A stretch of 64,000 nucleotides of DNA from the NCBI GenBank assembly GCA_013339895.1, contig JABACO010000020.1:1704564-1768563 (forward strand). The letters run 5' to 3'. Source of the stretch: Ephydatia muelleri. Its lineage: Eukaryota > Porifera > Demospongiae > Spongillida > Spongillidae. How positions within the stretch are numbered: the stretch's first letter is position 1; the number at the start of each line of letters is the position of its first letter. The notes beneath the pieces were generated by a model. That model saw nothing but the letters and a program-made list of their open reading frames with translations, was not told the origin of the DNA and searched no databases. The translations under genes and the position numbers were made by a program. This document shows, piece by piece, positions 1 through 10,469 of the stretch.

Positions 1-820
1 CAACCTTTCTTGCAGATACATTTCAGCTTGTCTCTTCCTGTCTGAACAGCTTCTCTCAGTGTTATGGTAGGCAGTTTGGAATGGTCCTTATTGTATGGAA
101 ATGGTACAGACCCCTTAAATGGCATTAGCTCGCCACTTGGATACCAGTTAGATAGGATGCCATGTTCACATGCATGCACTCCAAATTTCTAACTCAAAGC
201 AGTAATTTTTTAAACCTCTAGACACAACCCATGTCCAGATAGTTTCAAGTAACTACCTTGACATACAAAATTCACAAGTAACTTACTGTAGCTGGTAAAG
301 ATCATGTCTAACTTCATTAACATAGCACAGCAGACGTGGCATGTCGGTTGATGACCGCTCATCTTTGGGTACCCGTACTGTAACAGTATCTCCTGCACAG
401 TATAGGTATTGCATTGATGTCGTTTCCTCTTGGCATACTGGGTCTTCATTCTTTCAACATTTTTGAGATACTCTTTATCAGCTGCCTCACGTTTGTTTAC
501 ATGGCGTGTGCTGGTAGTAAGTGTTGACAGTGAAGGTTCACTGAGGGGAGGGGGAGGGTTATGTATAATAAGCTAGTAAGGATACATGTGTATTACAAAA
601 CTAACCTTATGTCTGATGAGGTTCTTTTTGCAAGTGGAGGTTTAACTGGAGATGGTATATCATCCTGATGAGAGTTACTAGTTTGTGCAGGGCACATGGG
701 TAGCAACGATTGTTCATTTGAAACTGATGATTTAGGAAGAATTTGTGAGGGTGGCAATATTAACGTAGGACTGTCAGGATTTGAAGTACTTATAGGTGAA
801 CAAGTAAATAAAAACATTCT
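1..820 (-). pseudogene. KRBA2-like integrase, C-terminal exons (decayed)
   Basis: This is the C-terminal part of a retroviral-type integrase of the family annotated in animals as KRAB-A domain-containing protein 2-like. Reading the minus strand, exon 817-611 ends at a GTTAGT donor in phase 2 and joins in frame to an exon whose acceptor is near 548, giving the KREAADKEYLKNVERMKTQ stretch typical of the region after the rve core. Near 399-403 a one-base shift is needed to continue into GDTVTVRVPKDERSSTD, and that exon ends at a GTAAGT donor near 292. A further exon (about 166-1) carries ELMPFKGSVPFP and the start of a Cys-rich tail (CICKKG). No catalytic core is in this piece, and the gene runs off the window start. 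The frameshift argues for a dead copy. An N-terminal part of the same family lies at 50552-51206. Confidence 0.72.
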
Positions 821-1053
821 CTAACGAGAAAGTTGTTGGTATATAGGATTGACCAATGGTGGTGTAAAAAGCACGGAAACAAGAGTGACAGAAATTTGAC
901 TGGAAAAATGAAATAGGCCTATATTTAGCCCATTACTCAGGCATGTACTATATGTTAGTGTGCTAAATATAGGCCTATTTCAATTTTCCAGTCAAATTTC
1001 TGTCACTCTTGTTTCCGTGTTTTTTACACCACCATTGGTCAATCCTATATATG
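801..1053. repeat. Foldback hairpin at the end of KADPE element copy 1
   Basis: About 110 bp arms (near 835-935 and 950-1050) are inverted copies that meet at a short loop around 945. Both contain the AAATAGGCCTATATTTAG-like centre and the accaatggtggtgtaaaaag segment. The right arm lacks the outermost 45 bases that the left arm has. A near-perfect version is at 41769-42046. Confidence 0.85.
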
Positions 1054-1267
1054 TTTCATTAGTTTCTTCCTCTGTCGTAGTAGCGCGTCTTTGAATGTTG
1101 TCACAAATTCATGAAGGGAGGGAGGTTAAAAAATTTAATAATTGAAATTATAAGTATATGAGTTTTTAATGTACTGTACGATTTCCCTGGCTTGTCCTCA
1201 TCCTCTCCCCCAGCCTCGTCTCTGACCTCGGCAGCCTGGTTCAGGCCATGAGAGCCATGCGGGTGGT

Positions 1268-1415
1268 GGCCAGTGCTGCTGCTGCTGCTGGTGGCGGTGA
1301 GGGCAGCTCTGCTGCTGGTGGCAGTGAGGGCAGCTCTGCTGGTGGTGGCGGTGAGGGCAGCTTTGCTGCTGCTGGCAGTGGGGGCAGCGCTGCTACTGCT
1401 GGCGGTGGACGGTAG
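1268..1415. repeat. 24 bp GC-rich minisatellite
   Basis: About five to six imperfect units of ctgctgctggtggcggtgag plus ggca. The same array, with more regular units, is at 42296-42440 in copy 2 of the same element, so it belongs to the element rather than the locus. Confidence 0.8.
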
Positions 1416-1644
1416 GGGGGGCAGCACTGCATCTGACAGAGAGTATAGAAACAAAGTGCAAGGATTTAGTTTTTACCTTTTTCGTTCTCAACAAGCAGAG
1501 TGCACTATTTGGCAGGTGAGTCGCTTTTATACATGAAAAGCCTTTACATGTGTGCCGGCTGTGCTATAATTCTATTGGTCCAATTTCATTGGTACATCAC
1601 CAATTGGTGTACATATTCATGACCTCACAGATAAGGGGGAGTGG

Positions 1645-1710
<66 letters not shown>
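1645..1710. repeat. (TG)n microsatellite
   Basis: An uninterrupted TG dinucleotide run inside KADPE element copy 1. A related position in copy 3 (28505-28540) is a short CA run. Confidence 0.95.
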
Positions 1711-1711
<1 letters not shown>

Positions 1712-2636
1712 GCCAGCTGTGCTAAAATTCTATTGGTCCAATTTTATTTTTATTCACTGGATTGGTCTGCATAACTCATGACCCCCCAAAGGTGCCATTG
1801 TGCTGAAAATTGGAGGAAGTTGTTCATGCTCCAAATTAAAAGGTGTTAACAATGTTTACATGGGAATGACCTCCCCTCCAATGATGAATGGACATTTGGA
1901 ACAGTGACTTTGTCCTCACACAAATGCTACTTCTTCACTAATGAGCTTGCGACACTCATTCACTCATTTGTACATTTCTATTTCAAGGGGTGCATGGTAT
2001 CCTTATCTCTGTCCCCTATCTCTGCCACTACACACCTACCATTGAGGTCTACTGCTCAACCCTAGCAAATGCAATTAAATTCATACACAGTTGCAGGCGG
2101 GCTGCCGTTGTACATCAGATAAGGAAGCTTTTTTGTACATGAGATTAAGGATGACACCCCAATATTCAATAGACAGGTCACAAAGGACAGTACACAACAG
2201 TTGGGTCACCATGCATGCTTTATACATGCGTGCTGTACACATCTAGTGCAATACAACATGCCATGACATACCTTTGGGTGGTAGTGGTAGTTCGGTGACC
2301 CCTGCGATACCGCTTCCTCTCGGCAGCACGTTAGCCAATCGGACAGCGGGGTCATTCCAATACCGATTCCTTTCAGATGCCTTAATGGCAGCTGAATTGT
2401 CCTCGTATTTATGCCTTTTAGCAGCGCGGTTCTCCTCGACGTCCTCTTGATATCGCTGCCTTTTAGCAGATTGCTTATAGATTCAATATCTGCGTTGTAG
2501 CTGTCGCGTACAGAGGCCTTCTTCTTTTCGGGATCGGCCTTGTAGCTGTCGCGTACAGAGGCCTTCTTCTTTTCGGGATCGGCCTTGTAGTTGTCGCGTA
2601 CAGAGGCCTTCTTCTTTTCGGGATCGGCCTTGTAGC

Positions 2637-3573
2637 CAGCGGCGGACGCAGGATTTAGGAGGGGGGGGGGGGGGGGGGGGGGGGTGGGGGGGGGCCACGC
2701 TTGTGGGCGGGACCCCAAACACTCACAGCTAGGGGGTATGGGGGAGCCAACGGTTTTTACGTTTTAAAACCTTCCAAAACTACGTAAAAATAATGATAAT
2801 TTAAAACCCATGCAATCATTAATTTTAATTCACACCGCTGCACACGCTATACAATAATTTTATTATTCATCAGTAGCATCAGTGGCTGCATCCTCCAAGA
2901 TGAAGGAAAGCTTCATTCTCCGTGGCTGTTTGCTTGCAAAAGCATCAATTGTTTCCTTCACAGAAACGCTGATACATCTATGTACAGCTAGCAGGGCCAA
3001 TCTATTCATCCTTAATTCCCCCGTCATTGTTGACCTGAGGTACGTTTTTAGCCTCCTTAGTCCACTGATGGAGCGCTCTGCCTCGCAACTCGTTAGAGGC
3101 CAAACTGTCATAATATGAAGGATGGTATGAACGTTTGGAAATTGCTGCTTCCTACACTTAGGACGGACAAAAGGTTGCTTGGGCGACTTTCTTTGGAAGC
3201 AGCTGACCAATAGAGCTGCATGATTATTGTGCTTCATGTACTATACTTACCAACGCTGATCGTTTACAGAAGAAATCCGTAATCACAGACGCCTTTCTTT
3301 TCTTTACCTGGTTAACGCTAGCGTCAGATTGTTCTTCAATGGCAGCCATGATATGGTCCCAGGATTATAAATTGTGTGTGATTAATTTATGAGACCATAA
3401 TCAATGTGATATATCTATATCTGACTGCGGTATTGTAATCATTTGATGGTTTTCAGTCGTGCATGTATACCGTATGACCGCATCATGACCGTATGACCGC
3501 ATCTATTCATTTAACGGGGGGGGGGGGGGGGGGGGCACAGGCCCCTTGTGCCCCCCCCCTCCGTCCGCCACTG
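2637..3573 (-). mobile_element. Non-autonomous hAT transposon inserted in the KADPE repeats
   Basis: Terminal inverted repeats CAGCGGCGGACG (2637) and CAGTGGCGGACG (ending 3573) are of hAT type and are followed inward on both sides by a long G or C tract. Flanking ttgtagc at 2630-2636 and 3574-3580 is a 7 bp direct repeat that fits the hAT 8 bp duplication with one base lost. The insertion lies in the middle of the 45 bp KADPE tandem array. Inside is a fused, internally deleted transposase. Confidence 0.88.
2863..3350 (-). pseudogene. hAT transposase, start exon joined to dimerisation domain
   Basis: On the minus strand a start at about 3350 gives MAAIEEQSDASVNQVKKRK and reaches a GTAAGT donor near 3252, the usual N-terminal exon of a ZMYM6/KIAA1586-like hAT transposase. 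Directly after it, 3237-2863 encodes the C-terminal hAT dimerisation domain with the signature LTSCEAERSISGLRRLKTYL and LRMNRLALLAVHR. The whole DDE core between these parts is missing, so the protein cannot be active; the element would need a transposase in trans. Confidence 0.85.
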
Positions 3574-3579
3574 TTGTAG

Positions 3580-3935
3580 CTGTCGCGTACAGAAGCCTTC
3601 TTGTTTTCGGGATCGGCCTTGTAGCTGTCGCGTACAGAGGCCTTCTTGTTTTCGGGATCGGCCTTGTAGCTGTCGCGTACAGAGGCCTTCTTGTTTTCGG
3701 GATCGGCCTTGTAGCTGTCGCGTACAGAGGCCTTCTTGTTTTCCGGATCGGCCTTGTAGCTGTCGCGTACAGAGGCCTTCTTGTTTTCGGGATCGGCCTT
3801 GTAGCTGTCGCGTACAGAGGCCTTCTTGTTTTCGGGATCGGCCTTGTAGCTGTCGCGTACAGAGGCCTTCTTGTTTTCGGGATCGGCCTTGTAGCTGTCG
3901 CGTACAGAGGCCTTCTTCTTTTCGGGATCGGCTTT
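3580..3935. repeat. 45 bp tandem repeat encoding KADPE(N/K)KKASVRDSY
   Basis: About eight nearly identical 45 bp units. Three more (2497-2636) lie beyond the hAT insertion. The minus strand codes for the lysine-rich repeat and the plus strand is also open throughout, a shadow caused by the unit length being a multiple of three. Units here read ENKK in most positions while the promoter-proximal unit reads EKKK, so the array spread by duplication of one variant. Confidence 0.95.
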
Positions 3936-4634
3936 GTAGCGCGCTCGGGCTTTAGCCTTGTTTTCTTGTGATAAAATATCGTCTTGCTTTTGAAGGTATT
4001 CCGCTCGTTGCTTAGATATCTTCTTTTGATTACGCGAAGGCATTTAACTTCACTAGCCAAAGTATCGATTAAACTGCGATAATAGGAACACCAAATAACA
4101 AATAACGTCATTGAACAATATAAACCAAATAAACCTCTGCAATAACTTCATACCAATTCCTATATAGAACTTGCTACCGCATGAGGTACTTCTCTTTCTA
4201 GGTGTCTATATGACCTTAAAGGATAACGTGCAGGTGAATTCCGGAGATATTGGTGCTATTGCCGTTCTTCGAAACCGTTTGTAGCTCGTGTTATACCTTC
4301 CTAAGGAAGAAGAAGAATTAGAAGACGACCAAGAATTATTTTGGGACTGGGCACGAGAAAAAGCAATTCGTTTGTTTCTCTAAAAGCACACCGTTTTATG
4401 ACACGGAACAAACGTAGAACTGTAGATCTTTGAGTTCTCGTTCCATCGCGACAAAGAGATACGCGATCCGTTTCTCCGTTGTCCCTCCAGACGCGAGTGA
4501 AGTTTTTTAAATGATAGTCATCAATCCTCAATCAATCCTATATTGAACCTGCTGGCTCAGATGCCATGGTTAGCAAGCAAGCTCAAGAGGCTTCTGTTTA
4601 GGACTCATGGAATGATGAATATTGCTATCCATTA

Positions 4635-5050
4635 TGTCTGTGTAAACTTACCACTGGCCCTGACCTACGGCAATCAGCAATGATAGGGTAATTCATCGCA
4701 AGGCAGAAACATCGCCCTTCAAAAAAAAAAACTTACCTGCGTGGTACATCCTTTTTCATCAAGAAGAGGCAGCACAGTGCTATGTGTCGCACTGTACTAA
4801 TTTGTATGTAGTAAATTAAATGACTACTCGTAGAAGGTTATAGCAAGGCACAGTACGTACTTTGTACTTATGGTGAGGAACAGCAATCTGAGTTCATGTA
4901 CACTTGTTTAATTCAATTAGTGCCACATGGGACACACAACATTGTGCTGATGGAAACAGTAGGCCTGTGAGACCTGCGATGAAATTATTGTACCTCCCTT
5001 ATCGTTGCAGATTGTGGTAGGTCAGGGCCAGTGGTAAGTTTACACAGACA
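4635..5050. mobile_element. TA-flanked MITE (Tc1/mariner-like size and TSD)
   Basis: TIRs begin TGTCTGTGTAAACTTACC and match inverted for 36 bp, then imperfectly for about 75 bp. A TA dinucleotide sits at both outer edges (4633-4634 and 5051-5052). There is no coding capacity. Confidence 0.85.
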
Positions 5051-5052
5051 TA

Positions 5053-5928
5053 TCGATTGCAACTAGTAACGATTTCATTACACTGTACTCCAGAAAAGGC
5101 TTTTACAGGTCAGACGAGCACTTGTACAGAGTGCTAGATGAGTGTACTAAGAGAAGAGTATAGGTCTGCTTGCAACAATACAGAGGAAGCACACAGAGAT
5201 TGGTACAGAAATTGAGAATGAATCAGTGGCCTCTTAAGCTGCTCAATCAAATAGAACTTCTTGATGCATGTGCAGAGAACAGGTTCAGAGGAAGTCTTAC
5301 ACTAGAATCCATATGGGTGTGCCGTAATTATTAGAGTTTTGTGTGTGTGCTTTGTGCTCAGGATGTACAGACGCATTTGCACAACATATACACATGCATC
5401 AGGGTGTGTGAACCAACATGAGGGTATGTTCATGTACTCTGTGTGCGCTAAATATTGTATGGGCAAAGAGAGACTCAAGTCTCTGCAACTCGTACACAAG
5501 CCACATAGCTGAGTAGTGGAGGCATAAAGAATGATAAGACGTTGTTCAAAGATCAAGGATTTTGCCAAACAGGAAAGCTTTATTACACAATTGTACTTAA
5601 CTACAAAAAGATGGATGTGAGTGTGTAAGAACTTAAAGTCTTATGCACGTTGCAGGGACCCTCCACACACACACACCACAATTTTTTGGCCAACTGTATA
5701 AATCTCATCAAGGAATGATAGCCGACAACAACTTTTTCGATGACAACATCGTTTGCATCACGATTAAAAATAAATTCGTGCATCTCTACATGTAGACTTG
5801 TATATTTAATTATTCAAAAGAAATCAGCCCCCCCCCACACACACACTTTTTAATATTGTGCCATGGGCTCAGTGCTGTGGTGAACACAGTGACATTCTTT
5901 GCCATATGCATACAGTGGTACGGGACAC
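5053..5928. other. No recognised gene
   Basis: Small ORFs only, with no domain pattern or consistent splice structure on either strand. Confidence 0.6.
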
Positions 5929-6082
5929 CAATCCTCAGTATGGGGGTACAATGCATGTACACTGAGGACCATATGGGGGTACAATGCATGTACACTGAGG
6001 ACCATATGGGGGTACAATGCATGTACACTGAGGACCAATTCTCAGTATGGGGGTACAATGCATGTACACTGAGGACCAATTC
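5929..6082. repeat. Minisatellite, 33-42 bp units
   Basis: Four units around tatgggggtacaatgcatgt followed by acactgaggacca. The first two spacings are 33 bp; the later units include an extra attctcag insert. Confidence 0.9.
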
Positions 6083-6149
6083 TTTGGGAGTGTACATGAC
6101 ATAAAGCTCTCACTTTAGAGACGGTACATACACGTATAGGTACATGTAG

Positions 6150-6719
<570 letters not shown>

Positions 6720-7565
6720 TTGTGTATAAGACAATACGCCATACGATAGCGTACAGGGCCATGTACGCAACAATATTGCAAGTGTGTGCACAAGTGTGAG
6801 CCAGCATGAGTTCATTTACTATGTGTGAGCTGAAAGTACAGAAATCATTGCAATCGTAGCCGAGTGGGCGTGGCAGATATAAGTAGCAAGATGATGGCAA
6901 AATAGACACGACTAGAGGATGATGCGAGTGTGTAGCAAATAGCCTTACGCGTGCCGTTTTGAATACTGTCGGCGACGTGGGAGGCGCAAGGTTATACTGC
7001 AACCATTCACTTGGATCCGTTAATTTTGGTACGATCGTCTGGAAAACTGAGCAGCCTTCTTCTTCTTTTAATTAAGGAGAAATGGGCGGAACAAAGAAGT
7101 TATCAAAATTTATTGTGGATTGGAATGGAACACGGGTTGCATGCAAAAAATGGTGCAATCGAGCGGGAAATGTGCATTAACTTTGCACAGCTGTATCTCC
7201 GTGACGGATAGAGTAAAAATTAACAAACAGAACAAATCGATAGATATAGGACCTCTCTACCTACAAACCGAATTTGAAGCGATTTGATTACTCCTATCGA
7301 AAGTTATGGTGGGTTTGAACCCGGAGGGGTATCGAACGATGCAATACTGGCACGGAGCAAGTGCAAGACCCCCAAATGGATTTTACCATAGAGAAATTAT
7401 GTAGTATTAAGTGTTGAAAATTAAAAGTTGATACCTTTTACTGTTCGGAAGTTATAGTGATTCAAACGCAAGTAAATTTATTAACATTTTATATATAGCG
7501 AAGCGCAATTTTCTCGGAAACTGACCCAATTATATATATAATAAGAATTCCAAGCGGCCATACAG
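6720..7565. other. No recognised gene; diverged half of a hairpin repeat
   Basis: A 66-codon plus-strand ORF (7011-7211) has no recognisable features. The segment 7385-7475 is a diverged single copy of the arm of the hairpin at 8346-8503 (gtgttgaaaat, then gttatagtgattcaaacgc). Confidence 0.5.
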
Positions 7566-8259
7566 TGGTGGCTTGGCATGGGTGTCTCCCAGATCAACAG
7601 CTGTCCATACTGCCCAGCTCATTCTTTGGATCCCATGGGTCACCACGCTTTAACCTGTAAGCATGGAGGTGCATGACGTTGTAATAACAGGCTTCGTGAC
7701 GTTTTTGTGGAGTCTTGCCGGAGAGCCTGCATTGGTGGTCCAGGTGGAGGTACCGTAGGAGGTAAGTATGGGTCGGAAGAACGCCGCAAACGACCAGCGG
7801 ATGTCCTTGCTACAAACTGAATGCTAGGCAAGCCAGCTGCTTTCGATTTCACCGTCACGTCTCCGCTAGTTTCTAACATTTTACCAGAAGCGAGTGTGAC
7901 AGCGGGATCTGCAGCCTTTGTAGCGGAAGAAACGAAGCATTGAGCCAACGATGCCAAATGTGCAGAACTTGGTTGGGTATCCATCCCACTTGCAGTAGAG
8001 ACTTATGCATGGATGTTGGAGTACCGAGGCTAAGTGGGCGTTTTCTCAGCTTGCGTCTCGACTGGCCACAATTAAGACAAAATTGTCCAAAGTTTGGACA
8101 ATTTTGTCTTGTGGCCAGTCGCAGACTCAGCCTTCCATATAGGGCTGCAGTGGCTGTGGACTTTGGACTCCAAAGTCCACAGCCACTGCAGCCCTATATG
8201 GAAGGCTGAGTCTGACTCTTGTTAGGGCGAACGTCAGGGCAATTCTCTCCAGACTTTAA
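7566..8259 (+). pseudogene. Retroelement C-terminal zinc-knuckle and nuclease-like domain (dead)
   Basis: The plus strand encodes the C-terminal part of a reverse-transcriptase element family that I know from many sponge and cnidarian sequences. In order: WWLGMGVSQINSCPYCPAHS with DPMGHHALTC (a CxxC...HHxxxC zinc knuckle), RLRDVFVESCRRA, RPADVLATN, KPAAFDFTVTSP and ELGWVSIPLAVETY, ending LTLVRANVRAILSRL and TAA at 8259. The PADV...FDxTV pattern resembles a PD-(D/E)XK restriction-like endonuclease of the type in R2-like non-LTR elements (inference). In-frame stops occur after KHGGA, after ATN and after ETKH, and the region 8060-8215 is rearranged into palindromes. Tails of related copies are at 49210-49798. 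Confidence 0.75.
8060..8215. repeat. Back-to-back perfect palindromes inside the retroelement
   Basis: The first palindrome (about 8060-8122) has the arm cgactggccaca plus aaattgtcc; the second (about 8123-8213) has arms of about 44 bp around gactttgga/tccaaagtc. Together they form sense A, inverted A, inverted B, sense B. Removing the inverted A-B block gives a continuous coding stretch of the retroelement family, so the inverted block is an aberrant duplication. Confidence 0.9.
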
Positions 8260-8345
8260 TTAATTTCTTAATTGTACATATAAATAAAGCATTTATATGG
8301 GACTGTTTTGCCCCACGGTTATAAAATGTTATAAAAATGCATCGC

Positions 8346-8503
8346 GTTTGAATCGCTGACTTCCCAACGGATAACGCTATCGACTTCCTATTTTCAACAC
8401 TTCATCGACTTCCTATTTTCAACACTTCATAGTAGTATGAAGTGTTGAAAATAGGAAGTCGATAGCGTTATCCGTTGGGAGGTTATAGCGATTCAAACGC
8501 TAT
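8346..8503. repeat. Long hairpin with an internal 25 bp duplication
   Basis: Outer arms start gcgtttgaatcgct and end agcgattcaaacgc; inner arms cover gataacgctatcgacttcc. The segment cgacttcctattttcaacac is duplicated in the left arm near the loop, which shifts the hairpin centre. Confidence 0.9.
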
Positions 8504-8579
8504 TTATCGCGTATTTCTGTGTTTTGTATATTTCAAATAATAACAATAATAATAAAACGTAATAATATTCACGCACCGA

Positions 8580-8947
8580 CACGGGTACGCCCATCCATCA
8601 GGTGTGGGCAATGAATGCTAATTGCCTAGGTAGACGCGCCCTCAATGCGGATCGATCCGGTTTGCGGTCTATAGTGTAGAAACGCCTTAAATTTCAGACT
8701 GTGCGCATGCCTAAGGATGGTCGTCTTATCTCCCTCGTCTGGGCATGCAGGTACATAGAGATACATATTCTGCCGCTATATATGCAGCTATTTTGATGCC
8801 CTGCCATATCGATATTCACGCATCGCGGATTGAATGCCAAGTCATTTCCTGAGTAACACTGGCTGCATGCAATGAACTTATAGGGCGTGGCTGCATGGTA
8901 TAATACGCACATCTCTGGCCTGAAGTGACAATCACTTCACAATAGAG
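8580..8947 (+). promoter_or_regulatory. Conserved upstream region of the Gly/His membrane-protein family
   Basis: Blocks of this region recur upstream of the intact copy on the minus strand (48795-49100) and again, detached from any ORF, at 49985-50130. Shared pieces include ggatggtcgtcttatc, gcatgcaggtacat and GGCCTGAAGTGACAATCAC a few bases before the ATG. Conservation across copies suggests promoter and 5' UTR, though it could simply reflect recent duplication. Confidence 0.55.
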
Positions 8948-9178
8948 ATGCCTCACGGTGGTGGCGGCCATGGAGGAGGAGGAGGACATTCTGGGGGCGG
9001 AGGACATCACTCCAGAGGACATCACTCCGGAGGACATTACGAAAGGCACCGCAACCGATTCAAAAATAGGAACGGTAGAGGATCCAGCGACAGCGACCCC
9101 GGTTGCGTAGCATTCTTTGCGGCCCCGTGGATTATAATATTCGTTATTGCATTGCGAGAAATTTCGGACGCTCATTAG
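8948..9178 (+). pseudogene. Shortened copy of the Gly/His-rich membrane-protein family
   Basis: The start MPHGGGGHGG matches the intact 461 aa gene at 48794-47409. After about 35 Gly/His residues the sequence turns basic (RHRNRFKNRNGRG), then runs into a short hydrophobic stretch (CVAFFAAPWIIIFVIAL) and stops at 76 codons. The bases at the 3' end (gcgagaaatttcggacgctc) match the sequence downstream of another copy at 25932, so the ectodomain and second membrane segment were deleted and the 3' flank joined on. It still encodes a single-pass peptide and might be expressed, but I treat it as a deletion derivative. Confidence 0.65.
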
Positions 9179-9179
9179 C

Positions 9180-10298
9180 AATTCCTGGCCAATTTTGCAA
9201 ACGTCCGTCACATTTCCCGCGCACGCGTCCATAGAAATGTATGGGATAAAGTTCATTTTTGAATACCATAAATCAGGGAAAGTTGCTACTTAAGTTTGAA
9301 AGAAGCCCCATGATGGATAACATGATAAGCTATCACTCTGCCAGGTTGATGGAATTTTCAGCCACTGCTGCGAGGTTCCTCATAAGGATTAGTACTCCTC
9401 CATAGAGATGTATGGAAAATTGCTTTTTATAATGATTTTTTATCACTGTTCTCTTTTGTTACTCTGAATGTAAGATAGGAAGGTATTGTTTGACTCATTT
9501 CAGATGATGCTACTATGATCAAGGTAACTTTCTACCAGGTTCTCATGCCCATAGGCTTCTTCCCCTGGGTTCCTGGGGCACTTTTGGTCATGAGGGTACC
9601 TAGTTCAGTTGAATAATTAACAAACGCCCGTGACAGTAAATTGGGGCGTTCAGTTCTGGCCGCGTTGGAAGTAAGGAACTTAACTGCACGCAAACTTGGT
9701 ATGTTCTTAGTTTGGGACTATATAGGAGCGCATGTTTTTGGTTCGACACTAAGCCGTTTGAAGTTTATGGTCTGTCAAACGCGGAGTAGTCCTAGGTTTA
9801 TTCGATAAACACGATACGTATTAAACTACGTGTGTTTGTTTTCTGAAAAACTAAGGCATCACTGAAGGCTAAGTGTATAAGTTAAGTAAGGCCACTATCC
9901 TATAGCTTTTTATATTCGACCACGTGGTGGGGCTATGAGTATGACAGCTGGGAAATCAACGTCCCTTTTCTGTTGCTACTTTTCCATATGCGTGTGTGCA
10001 TATCCACATTTGTCAATGTGGTCGTTCTATATAGAATTCGAAGCGGACAATCACAAAATGGTATATACGATACGCGCGACAGGGACAAGCCATATAAGGA
10101 CAGTGCCCAATTATAATCACGTGGCGACGACTTATGGCTACGTAACTTATTATTATTCCCTTCAACCTTGGATGTGTTCTTTTTGGCTCCCTCTGCAGTA
10201 GCGGATCTAGGAGCGCGCGATCTCCTCGTCCGGGTTACTAGGAACTGACAGCGACCTTCCAGACCCCCTAGCTACTGAAAGCTATTATCTATGACACA
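9180..10298. other. No recognised gene; 3' flank shared with 25922-26110
   Basis: 9150-9340 matches the downstream flank of the 24086-25821 gene (cccgcgcacgcgtccat, then atgatggat...ataa..tatca). The remainder shows no supported coding exons. A 88-codon ORF at 9935-10201 has no recognised pattern. Confidence 0.55.
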
Positions 10299-10365
10299 AC
10301 ACAACACACATACACACACACATACAATACACACACACACACATACAACACACACACACACACAC

Positions 10366-10430
<65 letters not shown>
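10299..10430. repeat. (CA)n microsatellite
   Basis: A CA run with occasional ATA interruptions, in the intron just before the first recognised ADAM17-like exon. Confidence 0.95.
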
Positions 10431-10469
10431 CACACAGCACCCACTAACTCATAACATGTTCCCTTCCAG

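Larger units (their letters stand above)
1880..4043 (-). pseudogene. KADPE-repeat protein of a mobile element, interrupted by hAT
   Basis: The ORF starts at 4043 (MPSRNQKK), passes through a basic KQRAEYLQKQDDIL segment and then 15-residue repeats KADPENKKASVRDSY until the hAT insertion at 3573. Three more repeats resume at 2636, followed by a degenerate KR/QRY-rich stretch to about 2300. Homology to the second exon of copy 3 (28009-28344) reappears, broken, at 2060-1880. The protein is highly charged and probably nucleic-acid binding, but I cannot name a catalytic domain. Disruption by the transposon, the internal deletion between 2280 and 2060 and loss of frame make it a pseudogene. The initiator is chosen because copy 3 has the same MPSRNQKK start (26679). 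Confidence 0.7.
803..4552 (-). mobile_element. KADPE-repeat element, copy 1 (Helitron-like family suspected)
   Basis: A repeat unit shared with 26161-28640 (plus strand) and 41769-43201 (minus strand). The 5' end on the minus strand is the segment reading caggttcaatataggattg near 4552. The 3' side carries a 24 bp minisatellite and the foldback hairpin. Between them lie the KADPE ORF (4043 downward) and a remnant of its second coding exon (2060-1880). I recall KADPE-repeat proteins in sponge elements with PIF1/Helitron-like helicase parts, but no helicase motif is visible here, so the class is inference. The copy is interrupted by a hAT element at 2637-3573. Confidence 0.6.

Noticed and set aside
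3546-3971. Plus-strand ORFs with VAVAYRGLLVFGIGL repeats
   Set aside because: Shadow of the minus-strand KADPE repeat, whose start and composition are conserved in copy 3.
5302-5568. 88-codon minus ORF as a receptor fragment
   Set aside because: Cys and hydrophobic content is only suggestive; no family pattern or exon borders.
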